DNA of 64,000 nucleotides from an uncultured Lachnospiraceae bacterium (GCA_910588955.1 CAJURQ010000003.1:124001-188000), one strand, 5' to 3'. Shown: positions 15,862 to 24,187, counted from the first letter of the stretch. Numbers and translations are program-made. The notes: generated by a model not told the origin, from the sequence alone.

Positions 15862-16156
15862 ATGGAAAGAAGGGAAGCATTTGAAGGACGGACAGAGCGT
15901 TATTTTACAGATTTCAGCGAGGCGCTGGCATGGGTGAAGGACGGCGGCAAGGCAGCAAGACAGGGATGGATGGAACCGCGGATGCATGTGGATCCGTCTG
16001 GTGGAGCCGGAAGGGACTTCTGATTTCGACTACGGCATGGAGAACATGTCGTATCTGGAAATGAAAACAGCGGACCGCACGCTGGTTCCGTGGACAGCTA
16101 CACAGGAAGATCTTCTGGAGAAAGACTGGTTTTTGCTCGATGAACAGGCACCGTAA
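15862..16156 (+). pseudogene. tad2: Tad2-like (DUF2829) Thoeris anti-defence protein, frameshifted
   Basis: Tad2 proteins bind the cyclic ADP-ribose-type signal made by the Thoeris defence system. The first frame gives the family N-terminus (DFSEALAWVKDGGKAARQGW) and stops at 16023. Two bases over, the frame continues with MWIRLVEPEG, then YLEMKTADRTLVPWTATQED and LLEKDWFLLD to a stop at 16154-16156, a classic DUF2829 ending. The break is a direct repeat ATGG-ATGG at 15966-15973. Removing one copy restores a 97-residue protein of family length with the expected GWN. The ribosome binding site AGGAAAAAGG is intact, so only a short fragment would be made unless the repeat slips back. Confidence 0.78.
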
Positions 16157-16162
16157 GCCGAA

Positions 16163-16182
16163 ACAGCGGAGCAATCCGCTGT
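16163..16182 (+). promoter_or_regulatory. Hairpin before the Ner-like gene
   Basis: ACAGCGGA and TCCGCTGT form a perfect eight-base stem with a GCAA loop. A second arm pair, GCCGG/CCGGC, follows at 16185-16204. There is no T-run, so a processing or regulatory hairpin is more likely than a terminator. Confidence 0.4.
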
Positions 16183-16241
16183 CTGCCGGGGATTGCCTAC
16201 CGGCACTGATGAGGCAGGCTTAAGGAGGGAGGTGTGGCTTG

Positions 16242-16436
16242 ATGGCAAGGAAAATGCGGCTGACTGATTTCGGGATCCGTGTGAAGGGTGAACTTGACAG
16301 GAGGGGGATGACGCAGCGGGAGCTGGCGGACCGGTGCGGGATCAACTACCGGGTGGTAAATGACGTGCTGACGGGGCGGAACAGGAAGGAAGAGAACATA
16401 AAGCGGATCAGGGAAACGCTGGCGATCCCTTCCTGA
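16242..16436 (+). CDS. Ner/Cro-like helix-turn-helix regulator
   Basis: A 64-residue single-domain DNA-binding protein (GMTQRELADRCGINYRVVNDVLTGRNR). Its size and its place directly before the transposase match the Ner position of Mu, where Ner tunes early transcription. I chose the ATG at 16242 after AAGGAGGGAGG; a TTG one codon earlier is in frame. The assignment to a Ner role rests on position, not on detailed similarity. Confidence 0.68.
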   Translation: MARKMRLTDFGIRVKGELDRRGMTQRELADRCGINYRVVNDVLTGRNRKEENIKRIRETLAIPS

Positions 16437-16448
16437 AGGACTGGAAAG

Positions 16449-16472
16449 CCCCACGGCTCTTGCACCGTGGGG
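16449..16472 (+). promoter_or_regulatory. GC-rich hairpin flanked by direct repeats upstream of the transposase
   Basis: CCCCACGG and CCGTGGGG form a perfect eight-base stem. GGACTGGAAA precedes it (16439-16448) and follows it (16471-16480). No T-run follows. Confidence 0.5.
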
Positions 16473-16561
16473 ACTGGAAAAGCGGTAACACCTTAGGAGA
16501 GATGCTACCAACCAAAACATACCACAGGAAAGCGTGGGATGTCAAGCAAAGAAGGTGGATC

Positions 16562-18502
16562 ATGGAAGAATTGACCGTAAAAGAAGTTGCTGATTTAAAG
16601 GGATGTACCGTCCAGTATGTACGAAAATTAATTGTAGAGAATAAACTGGCTGCCTATGAAAGATGGGGGCAGGGCGGGAACAAAGGGATTAGTTATATGA
16701 TTCCTCTGGCAGCACTGGAGCCGAAATTGATCGCCAAGTATAGGCGGATCGAGTCGCGGAAAGCAGGTGGGAAGCCACGGGAGGCAAAGCCTGTCCCGGT
16801 GACGGATCTGGAGCAGCTTTCCGTGGAAGAGCGGGAGGAGATTTTTTTCTGGAAAGGGATCATAGAGGAGTGGGATGCCTACAGACCGCCCGGACTGGAT
16901 AAAAAGCAGGCAACGGAGGCATATGTGGGCTACCTGCAGCAGACTTATCCCGAACAGAAATTCTCTTCCCGTATCCTGTACAGGAAGAAGCAGGCGCTGC
17001 GGGAGCAGGGGGACGGCGGGCTGTTAAACAGGCGGGGGAAGCATGATGGTCATAAGAGGGCGGTGCCGAAGGAAGTGTTTGATATCTTCGAGTATTTTTA
17101 CCTCGACCAGAGCCAGAAATCCATAGAGCTGTGCATGAACCTGACAAAGCTGGAGATCAGCCAGCACCCAGACCGCTATGACCAGAAGCTCCTGCCGCTG
17201 GCATCCAGCGCGTCGTTTGCCCGGGAAATCGAAAGGAGCATCCCGGTGCCAGTGCTGAAATACTTCCGGCTGGGGGAAAAAGTCTTCCGTGATGAGTGTG
17301 CCAATTACATAGAACGCACCTATGATGACCTGCACAGCAATGACATCTGGGTCTGCGATAACCACACCTTCGATATCTTTGTAAACGGCGGGGAGAGCGA
17401 TAAGCCGGTGAGGGTTTACCTGACGGCGTTTCTGGACGTCAGGAGCAGAAAGATGGTGGGATGGTATGTGACGGATGCACCGTCCTCAGATGCCACGATT
17501 CAGGCGCTGCGCCGCGGGATTATGGCTTACGGGATCCCGAAGTGGATCTATTCCGATAACGGGCGGGAGTTTCTGACACATGACATCGGAGGCAGGGGAT
17601 TCCGTAAGAGCGCGAAGACAGACGGGCACGAGCCGCCCACGATCTTACAGCGGCTGGGCATCGAGTTCCGCACGGCAATGGTCAAAAATGCAAGGGCAAA
17701 GATCGTGGAGCGGGCTTTTGTGGATGTGAAAAACTGTTTTTCAAAACTCTTCGACGGCTACACAGGCGGCACCATCGCGGAGAGACCGGAGCGGCTGAAG
17801 AAGACAGGGAAACATGCGGAAAACTTCGTTGTCATCGATGAGTTCCGGGAGTACGTGGACATCTTTATCCAAGGGTGGTTCAATAAACAGCCCCATTCTG
17901 GCACCGGTATGAACGGAAGGACGAGGGATGAAGTGTTTGCGGCATGTCTGTATGAGCAGAGAGTTGCCACAGCTGACGAACTGAACCTGATGCTCCTGCG
18001 CACCAGCCGGATGCAGACGGTCAACAGGGGTGTAAAGATTAAGATGTACGACACAGAGATCCGCTTTTACTCTGATGAACTCATTATGGGGCATGACAGG
18101 GAAAAGGTCTATGTCAGATATAATCCGGACGATCTGTCAGAGGTCAGGGTCTATGACGAAAACGACCGTTTCTTGTGCACCGCGCCGCAGGCACCCGTCA
18201 GCAGTTACTTTGCATCAAAAGATGAAGTTGCGGAGTCCATGCGGGAGATCAGGACGCTGGAGCGGACAGTCAGGGGTTATAAAAAACAGAAAGGGATCGA
18301 AGCTGATGACGCGCTGGCGCTCGTCATGCGGGAAGCGGAGGCGCGGATGTCCGCCGGCGAGAGGTTTGACCCGAAGATCATCACGCCGATCCGGGCGGTG
18401 GATGAGGACGCTGGGAGCGTCGCGGCGGCTGTGGGCAGCAGTGCGGAGCATATAGACTGGACGGCGGCACTGGAAAGAATGGAAAAGGCAAGGGATAGAT
18501 AG
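16562..18502 (+). CDS. MuA-type DDE transposase
   Basis: Cuts and joins the phage ends during integration and replicative transposition. The 646-residue protein has an N-terminal helix-turn-helix (LTVKEVADLKGCTVQYVRKL), a second DNA-binding region and an RNase-H-fold catalytic domain with Asp266 (in WVCDNH), Asp332 (in WIYSDNGREF) and Glu383 (in AKIVERAF). A Mu-transposase C-terminal beta domain (YDTEIRFYSDELI...) and a basic helical tail follow. The residue numbers are close to those of MuA (269, 336, 392). The ATG at 16562 was chosen after AAAGAAGGTGG; a longer frame from 16460 runs through the hairpin. The ATPase partner follows 10 bases later. Confidence 0.92.
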   Translation: MEELTVKEVADLKGCTVQYVRKLIVENKLAAYERWGQGGNKGISYMIPLAALEPKLIAKYRRIESRKAGGKPREAKPVPVTDLEQLSVEEREEIFFWKGIIEEWDAYRPPGLDKKQATEAYVGYLQQTYPEQKFSSRILYRKKQALREQGDGGLLNRRGKHDGHKRAVPKEVFDIFEYFYLDQSQKSIELCMNLTKLEISQHPDRYDQKLLPLASSASFAREIERSIPVPVLKYFRLGEKVFRDECANYIERTYDDLHSNDIWVCDNHTFDIFVNGGESDKPVRVYLTAFLDVRSRKMVGWYVTDAPSSDATIQALRRGIMAYGIPKWIYSDNGREFLTHDIGGRGFRKSAKTDGHEPPTILQRLGIEFRTAMVKNARAKIVERAFVDVKNCFSKLFDGYTGGTIAERPERLKKTGKHAENFVVIDEFREYVDIFIQGWFNKQPHSGTGMNGRTRDEVFAACLYEQRVATADELNLMLLRTSRMQTVNRGVKIKMYDTEIRFYSDELIMGHDREKVYVRYNPDDLSEVRVYDENDRFLCTAPQAPVSSYFASKDEVAESMREIRTLERTVRGYKKQKGIEADDALALVMREAEARMSAGERFDPKIITPIRAVDEDAGSVAAAVGSSAEHIDWTAALERMEKARDR

Positions 18503-18512
18503 GAGGAGAAAG

Positions 18513-19430
18513 ATGGAAGAGAGAAACGAAAAAGTAACAATGGGGTATGTGGAGGCATGTAACTTTATCAGGCAGTACATGGGATCCTCGAAAAAGACGC
18601 AGGCGCAGGTGGCACGGGAGCTGGACATATCTCCGGCGACACTGTCCGGGTTTCTGGCGGGTACCTACAAGGCGCCGCACACCGTCATCAGCAAGATTGA
18701 GGAGCTGGCGTCGATCAGCATCCAGAAAAAGGTTGCGCCGAAGGAACCGGGCTACACCGAAACGAATATCAGCAGAAATGTGATCAACGCGATACGCTAT
18801 TCCCACCTGCAGGGGAAGATATCGGTGGTCTACGGGGATGCCGGGATCGGTAAGACAATGGCTTTCAGGAATTATCTGGAGAATAATGCACTGGCGATCG
18901 GGATCACCATATCGCCCACCTATTCTTCGATCACCGGGGTAAATGAAAAACTGGCGGAGCAGCTGGGCGTCAGGGAGCGGGTGTCGAGGAAACAGACACA
19001 GGAGATCGTGAATAAGCTGAAAGACTCCGGCAGGGTGGTAGTGATCGACGAGGCGCAGCATCTGACGGTGCGCGCGCTGAACCATCTGCGCTGCATTGCG
19101 GATGAAAGTGGTGTTGGTATCTGTTTTATCGGGAATGATGAGGTTTACAGCAAGCTGAAAGGTACCGGACGGGCGGATTTCGCGCAGCTCTTCTCCCGGA
19201 TCGGCATGAGGCGGCAGGTGCTTGTCAGTAACATTACCAAACAGGATGTACAGTCAGTCTTCGGCGGGTATGTGACGGAGGAGGACGCACTGGAACTGCT
19301 CTACCGCATCTGCAGAACCAATTATGGGATGCGTGGTGCCGTCAACGTGTTCATCAATACGGCAGCAGTCTTTGAGGAGATCACAAGTCCTGGTCTTACG
19401 AAAATGATGCACGAAATGAACATAGGCTGA
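18513..19430 (+). CDS. MuB-like AAA+ ATPase, target selector
   Basis: A 305-residue protein expected to coat target DNA and deliver it to the transposase. An N-terminal helix-turn-helix (TQAQVARELDISPATLSGFL, residues 29-48) precedes the ATPase core, with Walker A GDAGIGKT (108-115) and Walker B VVVIDEAQ (175-182). Sensor-like FIGNDE follows. The HTH-plus-ATPase order is that of MuB. It lies directly behind the transposase with GGAGGAG as ribosome binding site. Confidence 0.9.
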   Translation: MEERNEKVTMGYVEACNFIRQYMGSSKKTQAQVARELDISPATLSGFLAGTYKAPHTVISKIEELASISIQKKVAPKEPGYTETNISRNVINAIRYSHLQGKISVVYGDAGIGKTMAFRNYLENNALAIGITISPTYSSITGVNEKLAEQLGVRERVSRKQTQEIVNKLKDSGRVVVIDEAQHLTVRALNHLRCIADESGVGICFIGNDEVYSKLKGTGRADFAQLFSRIGMRRQVLVSNITKQDVQSVFGGYVTEEDALELLYRICRTNYGMRGAVNVFINTAAVFEEITSPGLTKMMHEMNIG

Positions 19431-19447
19431 GAAGGGCGGTGATACAT

Positions 19448-19768
19448 ATGGGTGACCTGAGTCAGTTAAAGGAGGAATACTGGAAGGTGTTATGCCGCAC
19501 CAGAAAGTCAGGCAGGATCGCGCAGACGGTGAAGGACCGGGTGGAGGCAGGCTGGGACAGGTTCGACGAGGACGTGGTCATGGAGGCATTGCGGATCCAT
19601 ATGTCCCGGTATCCGGGATATAAGGAGAGTTATACCGTCGGCATCATGCGGAATCTCCAGAAGCGCAAAGATGCAGGCGGCAGGGTGAAGCAGGAAAACA
19701 AGTTTAACCAGTTTAGACAGAACGAGTATGATTTTGAGCAGCTGGAAAAGGAAATTCTGGCAAATTAA
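19448..19768 (+). CDS. Early phage protein, possibly replication-related
   Basis: About 106 residues, helical and basic, with a C-terminal stretch NKFNQFRQNEYDFEQLEKE. This resembles the short tail found at the end of DnaD-type replication initiators, but the rest is not a recognisable DnaD domain. The ATG at 19448 or the GTG at 19439 could start it. The role is not assigned. Confidence 0.45.
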   Translation: MGDLSQLKEEYWKVLCRTRKSGRIAQTVKDRVEAGWDRFDEDVVMEALRIHMSRYPGYKESYTVGIMRNLQKRKDAGGRVKQENKFNQFRQNEYDFEQLEKEILAN

Positions 19769-19785
19769 AGGAGGGAAAGCATAGG

Positions 19786-20022
19786 ATGAGGGAGATTTTA
19801 TTGAGATTTGAGGGAAATGAGATTAACGAAAAGAGGGCAGCAGAACTGATCCAGCGAGAGGTATTCCGTGTGCTGGAACAGGAGAGGATGAACATTAAAA
19901 ATTTTGTGAACATTGCAAGAGAACCTGCGCCGGCAGAGCCTGTCCGGACAGGAGGCATCCTACAGGTACCTGATTTTATGAAAAAGCATACTGCAAAACA
20001 AAAAACCACAGGAGGAAAATGA
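19786..20022 (+). CDS. Small early phage protein, unknown
   Basis: A 78-residue, mostly helical protein (EINEKRAAELIQREVFRVLE) with a proline-rich then basic tail. A strong AAAGGAGG ribosome binding site lies upstream and Gam starts two bases after its stop, so the two are co-expressed. I do not recognise the family. Confidence 0.5.
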   Translation: MREILLRFEGNEINEKRAAELIQREVFRVLEQERMNIKNFVNIAREPAPAEPVRTGGILQVPDFMKKHTAKQKTTGGK

Positions 20023-20023
20023 G

Positions 20024-20524
20024 ATGGCAAGAAAGAGAGTGACAGAGCCTCAGCTGAAAAGTTGGGAAGATGTGGATGCGTGTTTAAAAGTGATGGGCGA
20101 TGCGGAGAACCAGATAAGCGTGATCACGGCAGAAATGAATGCCGCGATTGCCGAAGCCAAGAAAGCTGCGGAGGAAAAAGCAGCGCAGTACAAGGAGATG
20201 ATCAAGCAGAATGAGGGAAAGATCAAGGAATTTACCACGGTCAGGAAGGAGGAGCTTAAGGGGAAGAGCAGGCAGCTTACCTTTGGCACAGTGGGATTCC
20301 GGCAGAGCACAAAGCTGCTCCTTCCACAGGATACGGGGGAGGTCATCTTAAAGCTCCGGGAGAACGGCATGGCTGACTGCATCAACGTGAAGGAGACGAT
20401 CAACAAGGATACGGTCAAGTCCTATCCGGAAGAGGATATTTTAAGGATCGGCGGTTATCTGCAGAGGTCGGACAGTTTCTGGTATGAGACGGACAAGGAT
20501 ACATTGGCGGAAGCGGTACAGTAG
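20024..20524 (+). CDS. gam: Gam-like host-nuclease inhibitor
   Basis: A 166-residue member of the Mu Gam family, which binds double-strand DNA ends and shields them from RecBCD/AddAB-type exonucleases. Family traits are the start LKSWEDVDACLKVMGDAENQ, a long coiled-coil rich in Ala, Lys and Glu (about residues 30-70), and the core GKSRQLTFGTVGFRQ. Gam is related to Ku, so it may also help end joining. GGAGGAAAATGAG precedes the ATG. Confidence 0.88.
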   Translation: MARKRVTEPQLKSWEDVDACLKVMGDAENQISVITAEMNAAIAEAKKAAEEKAAQYKEMIKQNEGKIKEFTTVRKEELKGKSRQLTFGTVGFRQSTKLLLPQDTGEVILKLRENGMADCINVKETINKDTVKSYPEEDILRIGGYLQRSDSFWYETDKDTLAEAVQ

Positions 20525-20533
20525 GAGGCAGGT

Positions 20534-20965
20534 ATGGGAAAGACGGGAAGAGCGGTGACATATGACCAGATCAGAAAGATATATGCAGCGGCAAGGGAGC
20601 GGGGGATGGACAATGACCTGCTCCATGAGCATATGGAGATGCTGCTGCACAAAACGAGTATCAAAGAACTTACCAAAAGGGAGGCGGTCATGCTGATCGA
20701 TTCTCTGGAGGGGAAGGCAGTTTCCGGGCAGGATCATGCGACGGGCAGGCAGATGCAGTACATCTTCGGTCTGATGAAGGAGCTTGGGTGGATGACAGAG
20801 GAGGGAAAACCTGATATCGACAGATTAAATCGATTTTTACAGTCAGAGAAAGCGGGTTTCCGCTTATCAGATTATAGATGGTTGAAAAAAGGGACTGCCA
20901 GTGACCTGATCGAAGCGCTGAAGGCGATGGCTGCAAGGAAACGGGAGAAAGAGGTTGCAGGATAA
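20534..20965 (+). CDS. GemA/gp16-like early regulatory protein (DUF1018)
   Basis: A 143-residue protein of the Mu GemA family. The opening TYDQIRKIYAAARERGMDND and the central ATGRQMQYIFGLMKELGW are characteristic. In Mu, GemA alters host gene expression and DNA supercoiling-dependent promoters; the mechanism is not settled. Its place between gam and mor matches Mu. Confidence 0.85.
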   Translation: MGKTGRAVTYDQIRKIYAAARERGMDNDLLHEHMEMLLHKTSIKELTKREAVMLIDSLEGKAVSGQDHATGRQMQYIFGLMKELGWMTEEGKPDIDRLNRFLQSEKAGFRLSDYRWLKKGTASDLIEALKAMAARKREKEVAG

Positions 20966-20981
20966 GGAAAGGCGGGATATA

Positions 20982-21323
20982 ATGATGGAGTCGGACAGGG
21001 AGATACTGGAAAGCCTGACAGTAGATGACCTGCAGGAGCAGCACCGGGGCATTGCAGAGGCGGTCGGGGTTTCGGGTCTTATCAGTCTCACGGATGTATA
21101 CGGCGGGAGCAGCATCTACATACCGCAGAAGAGGGAACTGGTGAAGAACCGGGTATACCGGAACATCCTGCACGAATATGACGGCACCAATATCAAGGAG
21201 CTGGCGGTCAGGTATAGCGTCTGTGAGTCCACGGTCTACAACATTGTCAGGGAGAAGATCGTAAAGGGAAGTGCAAAGCAGCAGATTCCCGGGCAGATAA
21301 ACTTTGCAGACATAGGGATTTAG
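20982..21323 (+). CDS. mor: Mor-family transcription activator
   Basis: A 113-residue activator of the Mu Mor/C family that turns on middle or late phage transcription by binding a dyad upstream of a promoter without a good -35 box. Landmarks are GVSGLISLTDVYGGSSIYIP (dimerisation part) and the helix-turn-helix YDGTNIKELAVRYSVCESTVYNIV. I chose the ATG at 20982, behind GGAAAGGCGGG, over a TTG inside the previous gene. A candidate target promoter lies 5-50 bases downstream. Confidence 0.88.
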   Translation: MMESDREILESLTVDDLQEQHRGIAEAVGVSGLISLTDVYGGSSIYIPQKRELVKNRVYRNILHEYDGTNIKELAVRYSVCESTVYNIVREKIVKGSAKQQIPGQINFADIGI

Positions 21324-21328
21324 TTTCA

Positions 21329-21368
21329 GGAAACTTTCCAAAATAAACTGTAACGTAAAAAATACAAT
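21329..21368 (+). promoter_or_regulatory. Candidate Mor-dependent promoter of the lysis-packaging operon
   Basis: A perfect dyad GGAAA-C-TTTCC lies at 21329-21339. TACAAT at 21363-21368 would be a -10 box, and no -35 box is seen between. The dyad centre is about 41 bases upstream of the implied start, the spacing expected for Mor binding. Confidence 0.5.
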
Positions 21369-21387
21369 AAACGGGATAACTGGTAAG

Positions 21388-21421
21388 ATAGCCATGTACA
21401 GAAATGTATGTGGCTATTTTC
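21388..21421 (+). terminator. Stem-loop with GAAA loop and T-run ahead of the holin gene
   Basis: Thirteen-base arms (21388-21400 and 21405-21417) pair with a two-base internal mismatch around a GAAA loop, followed by TTTTC. It can end early transcription, or act as a leader hairpin for the operon that starts just upstream. Confidence 0.6.
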
Positions 21422-21453
21422 ATATCCAAATTTAAGAAACGGAGGGATTTGTT

Positions 21454-21786
21454 ATGGTACTTTCTTTTGATGTCATGGTGGCGCTGGTCACGGCAATGTC
21501 GGTCGCTACGTCGCTGCTGACGCAGCTGGTGAAGAGCATTTTTGATGCATGTAAGAAGCGGTATGCGTCGAATGTAATTGTTATGGTCGTGTCTGTTATC
21601 GTGGGCGGTGCCGGAACGGCGCTTTACTACGTGAATTACCAGATTCCGTTCAATGCGCTTACTAGCGTATATCTGGCGATCATGTGTCTGCTCAACTGTG
21701 CCGGCGCAATGGTGGGGTATGATAAGGTGAAGCAGGGTATTACCCAGATCAGGGATATCAGGATGCCGGGCGGGAGTGAGAGATGA
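21454..21786 (+). CDS. Holin-like two-helix membrane protein
   Basis: A 110-residue protein with an N-terminal hydrophobic segment (ALVTAMSVATSLLTQL) and two later membrane segments (VIVMVVSVIVGGAGTALYYV and VYLAIMCLLNCAGAMVG). The tail is short and charged. It overlaps the endolysin gene by four bases, the usual lysis-cassette arrangement, so it probably forms the lesion that lets the endolysin out. The ribosome binding site is GGAGGG. Confidence 0.75.
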   Translation: MVLSFDVMVALVTAMSVATSLLTQLVKSIFDACKKRYASNVIVMVVSVIVGGAGTALYYVNYQIPFNALTSVYLAIMCLLNCAGAMVGYDKVKQGITQIRDIRMPGGSER

Positions 21787-23120
21787 TGACAAAGGTAAGA
21801 AATGTGGGAGATATCTCCAAATACAACATGATTAGGAACTACCCGCTCTTAAAGCCGCATTTTGACGGCGTGATCGTCCGGATCGGGTACCGCGGGTATG
21901 GTGCGGGCGTCATCAAGGAGGATGCCCGGTTCCGGGAACACATGAAAGGGCTCATTGACTGCAGGATTCCCTATGGGTTTTATTTTATGAGTCAGGCGGT
22001 CACGGAATCGGAGGCGGCGGCAGAGGCGGAATACTGTTATGGGATGACAGAGGGTTACGATCCAGCGTATCCCACCTACTACGACAGTGAGCTTTCCAAT
22101 CCGAAGGGGAACGGCAGGGCGGATCAGCTGTCACGGGCAGACCGCACTGTTATTGCGAAGGCATTCTGCAGAAGAATGGAAGAGCTTGGGAGGCGTGCGG
22201 GGGTGTATGCCTCGAAAAGCTGGTTTGAGACAAGATTGTATGCAGCAGAACTGGCTGCGTACAGCATCTGGGTGGCGCAGTATAACTCCGCCTGCGGCTA
22301 CAAGGCGACAGCCTATGACATGTGGCAGCATACAGACTGTTACCGGATTCCCGGGCTGGATACGAGGTTTGACAAGTCTTACTGTTATGCGGAACTTGAG
22401 GGAGGCGTGGAGGATACAGGCAGGAAGGCATCTGCGGATGGGCTCCCGTTATCCGAAGGCGCGCACAGCTACAGTCTGCGGAGGGATGGGCAGAAGAGGA
22501 TTCTGATCGACGACCGGGAGAGCAACTTCCTGTTACGGGAGTTCCGCTGCAGGGATGGCAGCGATGAGATTCTTCTGGATTCCGGTCTGGTGGAGTTTCT
22601 GCAGAAAGTCAGGGACCATTTCGGGAAAGCTGTTTCGGTTACCAGCGCCTACAGGACACCGTCCCATAACAGGAGCGTCAACGGTGCCACGTCTTCCTAC
22701 CATATGAAAGGGAAGGCGGCGGATTTTACTGTTACGGGAGTATCCAACAGGGAGGTCGCAAAGTATCTGCAGGGCATTGGTGCGAAGGGGATTGGTCTGT
22801 ATGATTATACAGGCGGTTTTGTCCATGTGGACACGCGGGAGAAGAAATACTACTGGCAGCAGGATGCGCGGAATGGCAAAGCATATGGCGTCAGTACCTT
22901 CGGGCGTATGGAAACCTATCAGGTCAAAGGGCGGATGGTGGCAACTGTCAGGTACAATGACCGTGGGGATTATGTTCGCTTCCTGCAGGAAGAGCTTGGC
23001 GTCACGGCTGACGGGATCTTTGGGGCGGAGACGGAGGAGGCGGTCAGGATATTCCAGAAGACACACTGCCTGACGGTGGACGGGGTTGCTGGACCGAAGA
23101 CATGGGATGCATTGCTGTAG
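21783..23120 (+). CDS. Three-domain endolysin: GH25 muramidase, M15 peptidase, PG-binding
   Basis: A 445-residue cell-wall hydrolase. Residues 1-200 form a GH25 muramidase (DISKYN near the start, catalytic YYDSE, GVYASKSWF, WVAQYN, DMWQHT). Residues 240-360 form an M15-type D,D/L,D-peptidase with metal ligands in the pattern SAYRTP...SSYHMKGKAADF...FVHVD. Residues 385-445 are a peptidoglycan-binding domain 1 (VTADGIFGAETEEAVRIFQ). It can thus cut both glycan and peptide bonds. No signal peptide is seen, so export depends on the holin. Confidence 0.9.
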   Translation: MMTKVRNVGDISKYNMIRNYPLLKPHFDGVIVRIGYRGYGAGVIKEDARFREHMKGLIDCRIPYGFYFMSQAVTESEAAAEAEYCYGMTEGYDPAYPTYYDSELSNPKGNGRADQLSRADRTVIAKAFCRRMEELGRRAGVYASKSWFETRLYAAELAAYSIWVAQYNSACGYKATAYDMWQHTDCYRIPGLDTRFDKSYCYAELEGGVEDTGRKASADGLPLSEGAHSYSLRRDGQKRILIDDRESNFLLREFRCRDGSDEILLDSGLVEFLQKVRDHFGKAVSVTSAYRTPSHNRSVNGATSSYHMKGKAADFTVTGVSNREVAKYLQGIGAKGIGLYDYTGGFVHVDTREKKYYWQQDARNGKAYGVSTFGRMETYQVKGRMVATVRYNDRGDYVRFLQEELGVTADGIFGAETEEAVRIFQKTHCLTVDGVAGPKTWDALL

Positions 23121-23134
23121 AGGAGGATGGATAT

Positions 23135-23599
23135 ATGTATGGGATTTTAGCGAGTGCACAGATGATGCCGTCCTCATGGATCGATACGGCAGCGGAAAAA
23201 GGATTTATAGCAGTCCTCCTTATCATATTCGTGGGATATTTCATCAAACGCTCCCGGAATGATGACAACAGGGTCAAGGAGGCATACGCGACTTCCCAGA
23301 AGAACATGGAGGAGCAGAACCGGGTGGTACGGGAACGGGAGGATTACTTGCTTGCGGAGAGCGCCAAGAGGGAAGAAATCATCCGGACGGAGGCAGAGAG
23401 CAGGGAGAGGCTGATCCGTGCCGAGGCAGAAAAGAGGGAGAGCATCCTGATGGCGAGTCAGGACAGGATGCTGGAGACGCTTGACAACATCGCTTCCTCC
23501 CTCAATAAGATGGAGCGGAGCATGACGAAACTGGACCAGCGAATGGATGCGATCGAGAGGAAGATAGGGGATGGATCAGGTAAAGGTGACGGAGGCTAA
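23135..23599 (+). CDS. Membrane-anchored coiled-coil protein (DUF2730/Mu gp25 position)
   Basis: About 154 residues: one transmembrane helix (AVLLIIFVGYFI, about residues 25-42), then a long coiled coil rich in Glu, Arg and Lys with SIL/LETLDNIASSLNKMERSM heptads, and a glycine-rich tail. In Mu the protein at this place (gp25) has the same build, and small holin-like proteins such as BhlA also do. It may serve as a second lysis protein. The ATG at 23135 follows GAGGAGG. It overlaps the next gene by 29 bases. Confidence 0.6.
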   Translation: MYGILASAQMMPSSWIDTAAEKGFIAVLLIIFVGYFIKRSRNDDNRVKEAYATSQKNMEEQNRVVREREDYLLAESAKREEIIRTEAESRERLIRAEAEKRESILMASQDRMLETLDNIASSLNKMERSMTKLDQRMDAIERKIGDGSGKGDGG

Positions 23600-23888
23600 G
23601 CTGCTCCGCGGGGCAGTCATTTCAAAACTATACGGGACATATGGCACGGACATCCGTATCAGGTCGCTCAAGAACCTGCTGCGGTCGAAGGGGTTCGTGC
23701 AGGAAGAGGAACTGCGGAAAGCAATATTTTATCTTGGCGGCGAACATGGGGAGGAAAAGTTAAGGTATACACATGTAGAAGTCAATGATGATAACTGGCT
23801 GGACGGGATCATCTGGCTTACGCCTGCAGGGGTGAACCTTGCAGAGAAAGACAGGGAAGACATAGGGGTGATATTTGACGATGAGTGA
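23571..23888 (+). CDS. Winged-helix-like phage protein, unknown
   Basis: A 105-residue protein (RSLKNLLRSKGFVQEEELRKAIFYL, then WLTPAGVNLAEKD) whose pattern fits a winged helix. It lies between the coiled-coil protein and the DUF3486 packaging protein, where Mu has its gp26 region. The function is unknown. It overlaps both neighbours slightly. Confidence 0.6.
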   Translation: MDQVKVTEAKLLRGAVISKLYGTYGTDIRIRSLKNLLRSKGFVQEEELRKAIFYLGGEHGEEKLRYTHVEVNDDNWLDGIIWLTPAGVNLAEKDREDIGVIFDDE

Positions 23889-24186
23889 TCTGTTGAGGAC
23901 AGCGGAAAAAGAGATTTTAAGAAAAGAGATTCTGGGATTGTGTTATAAGGCAGCGCCCACAGGCTGCAGCATGGATGTGCTGGCAGCGGCATTTGCCCAT
24001 TCCGGGTCAGGCGATAAGGAAGAGATCGCAAGGCAGGTGGATTATCTGGAGGCGAAAAAGCTGGTGGCAGTGCAGCAGGTGGGGAATGAACGGCTGGGCA
24101 TATCGAAAAAGATCGTCAAGCTGACGGCAGAGGGAACTGACTACATGGAGGGAAACGCAGACCAGCTTGCGGGAATTGGAGAGTGA
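23881..24186 (+). CDS. Winged-helix phage protein
   Basis: A 101-residue protein with a winged-helix profile (LRKEILGLCYKAAPTGCSMD, then VDYLEAKKLVAVQQV and IVKLTAEGTDYME). It starts inside the preceding stop. Such proteins sit beside the small terminase in Mu-like phages; the role is not known. Confidence 0.6.
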   Translation: MSDLLRTAEKEILRKEILGLCYKAAPTGCSMDVLAAAFAHSGSGDKEEIARQVDYLEAKKLVAVQQVGNERLGISKKIVKLTAEGTDYMEGNADQLAGIGE

Positions 24187-24187
24187 C

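Noticed and set aside
16460..16561. Longer N-terminus of the transposase from 16460
   Set aside because: It would translate through the GC-rich hairpin, and a proper ribosome binding site precedes the ATG at 16562.
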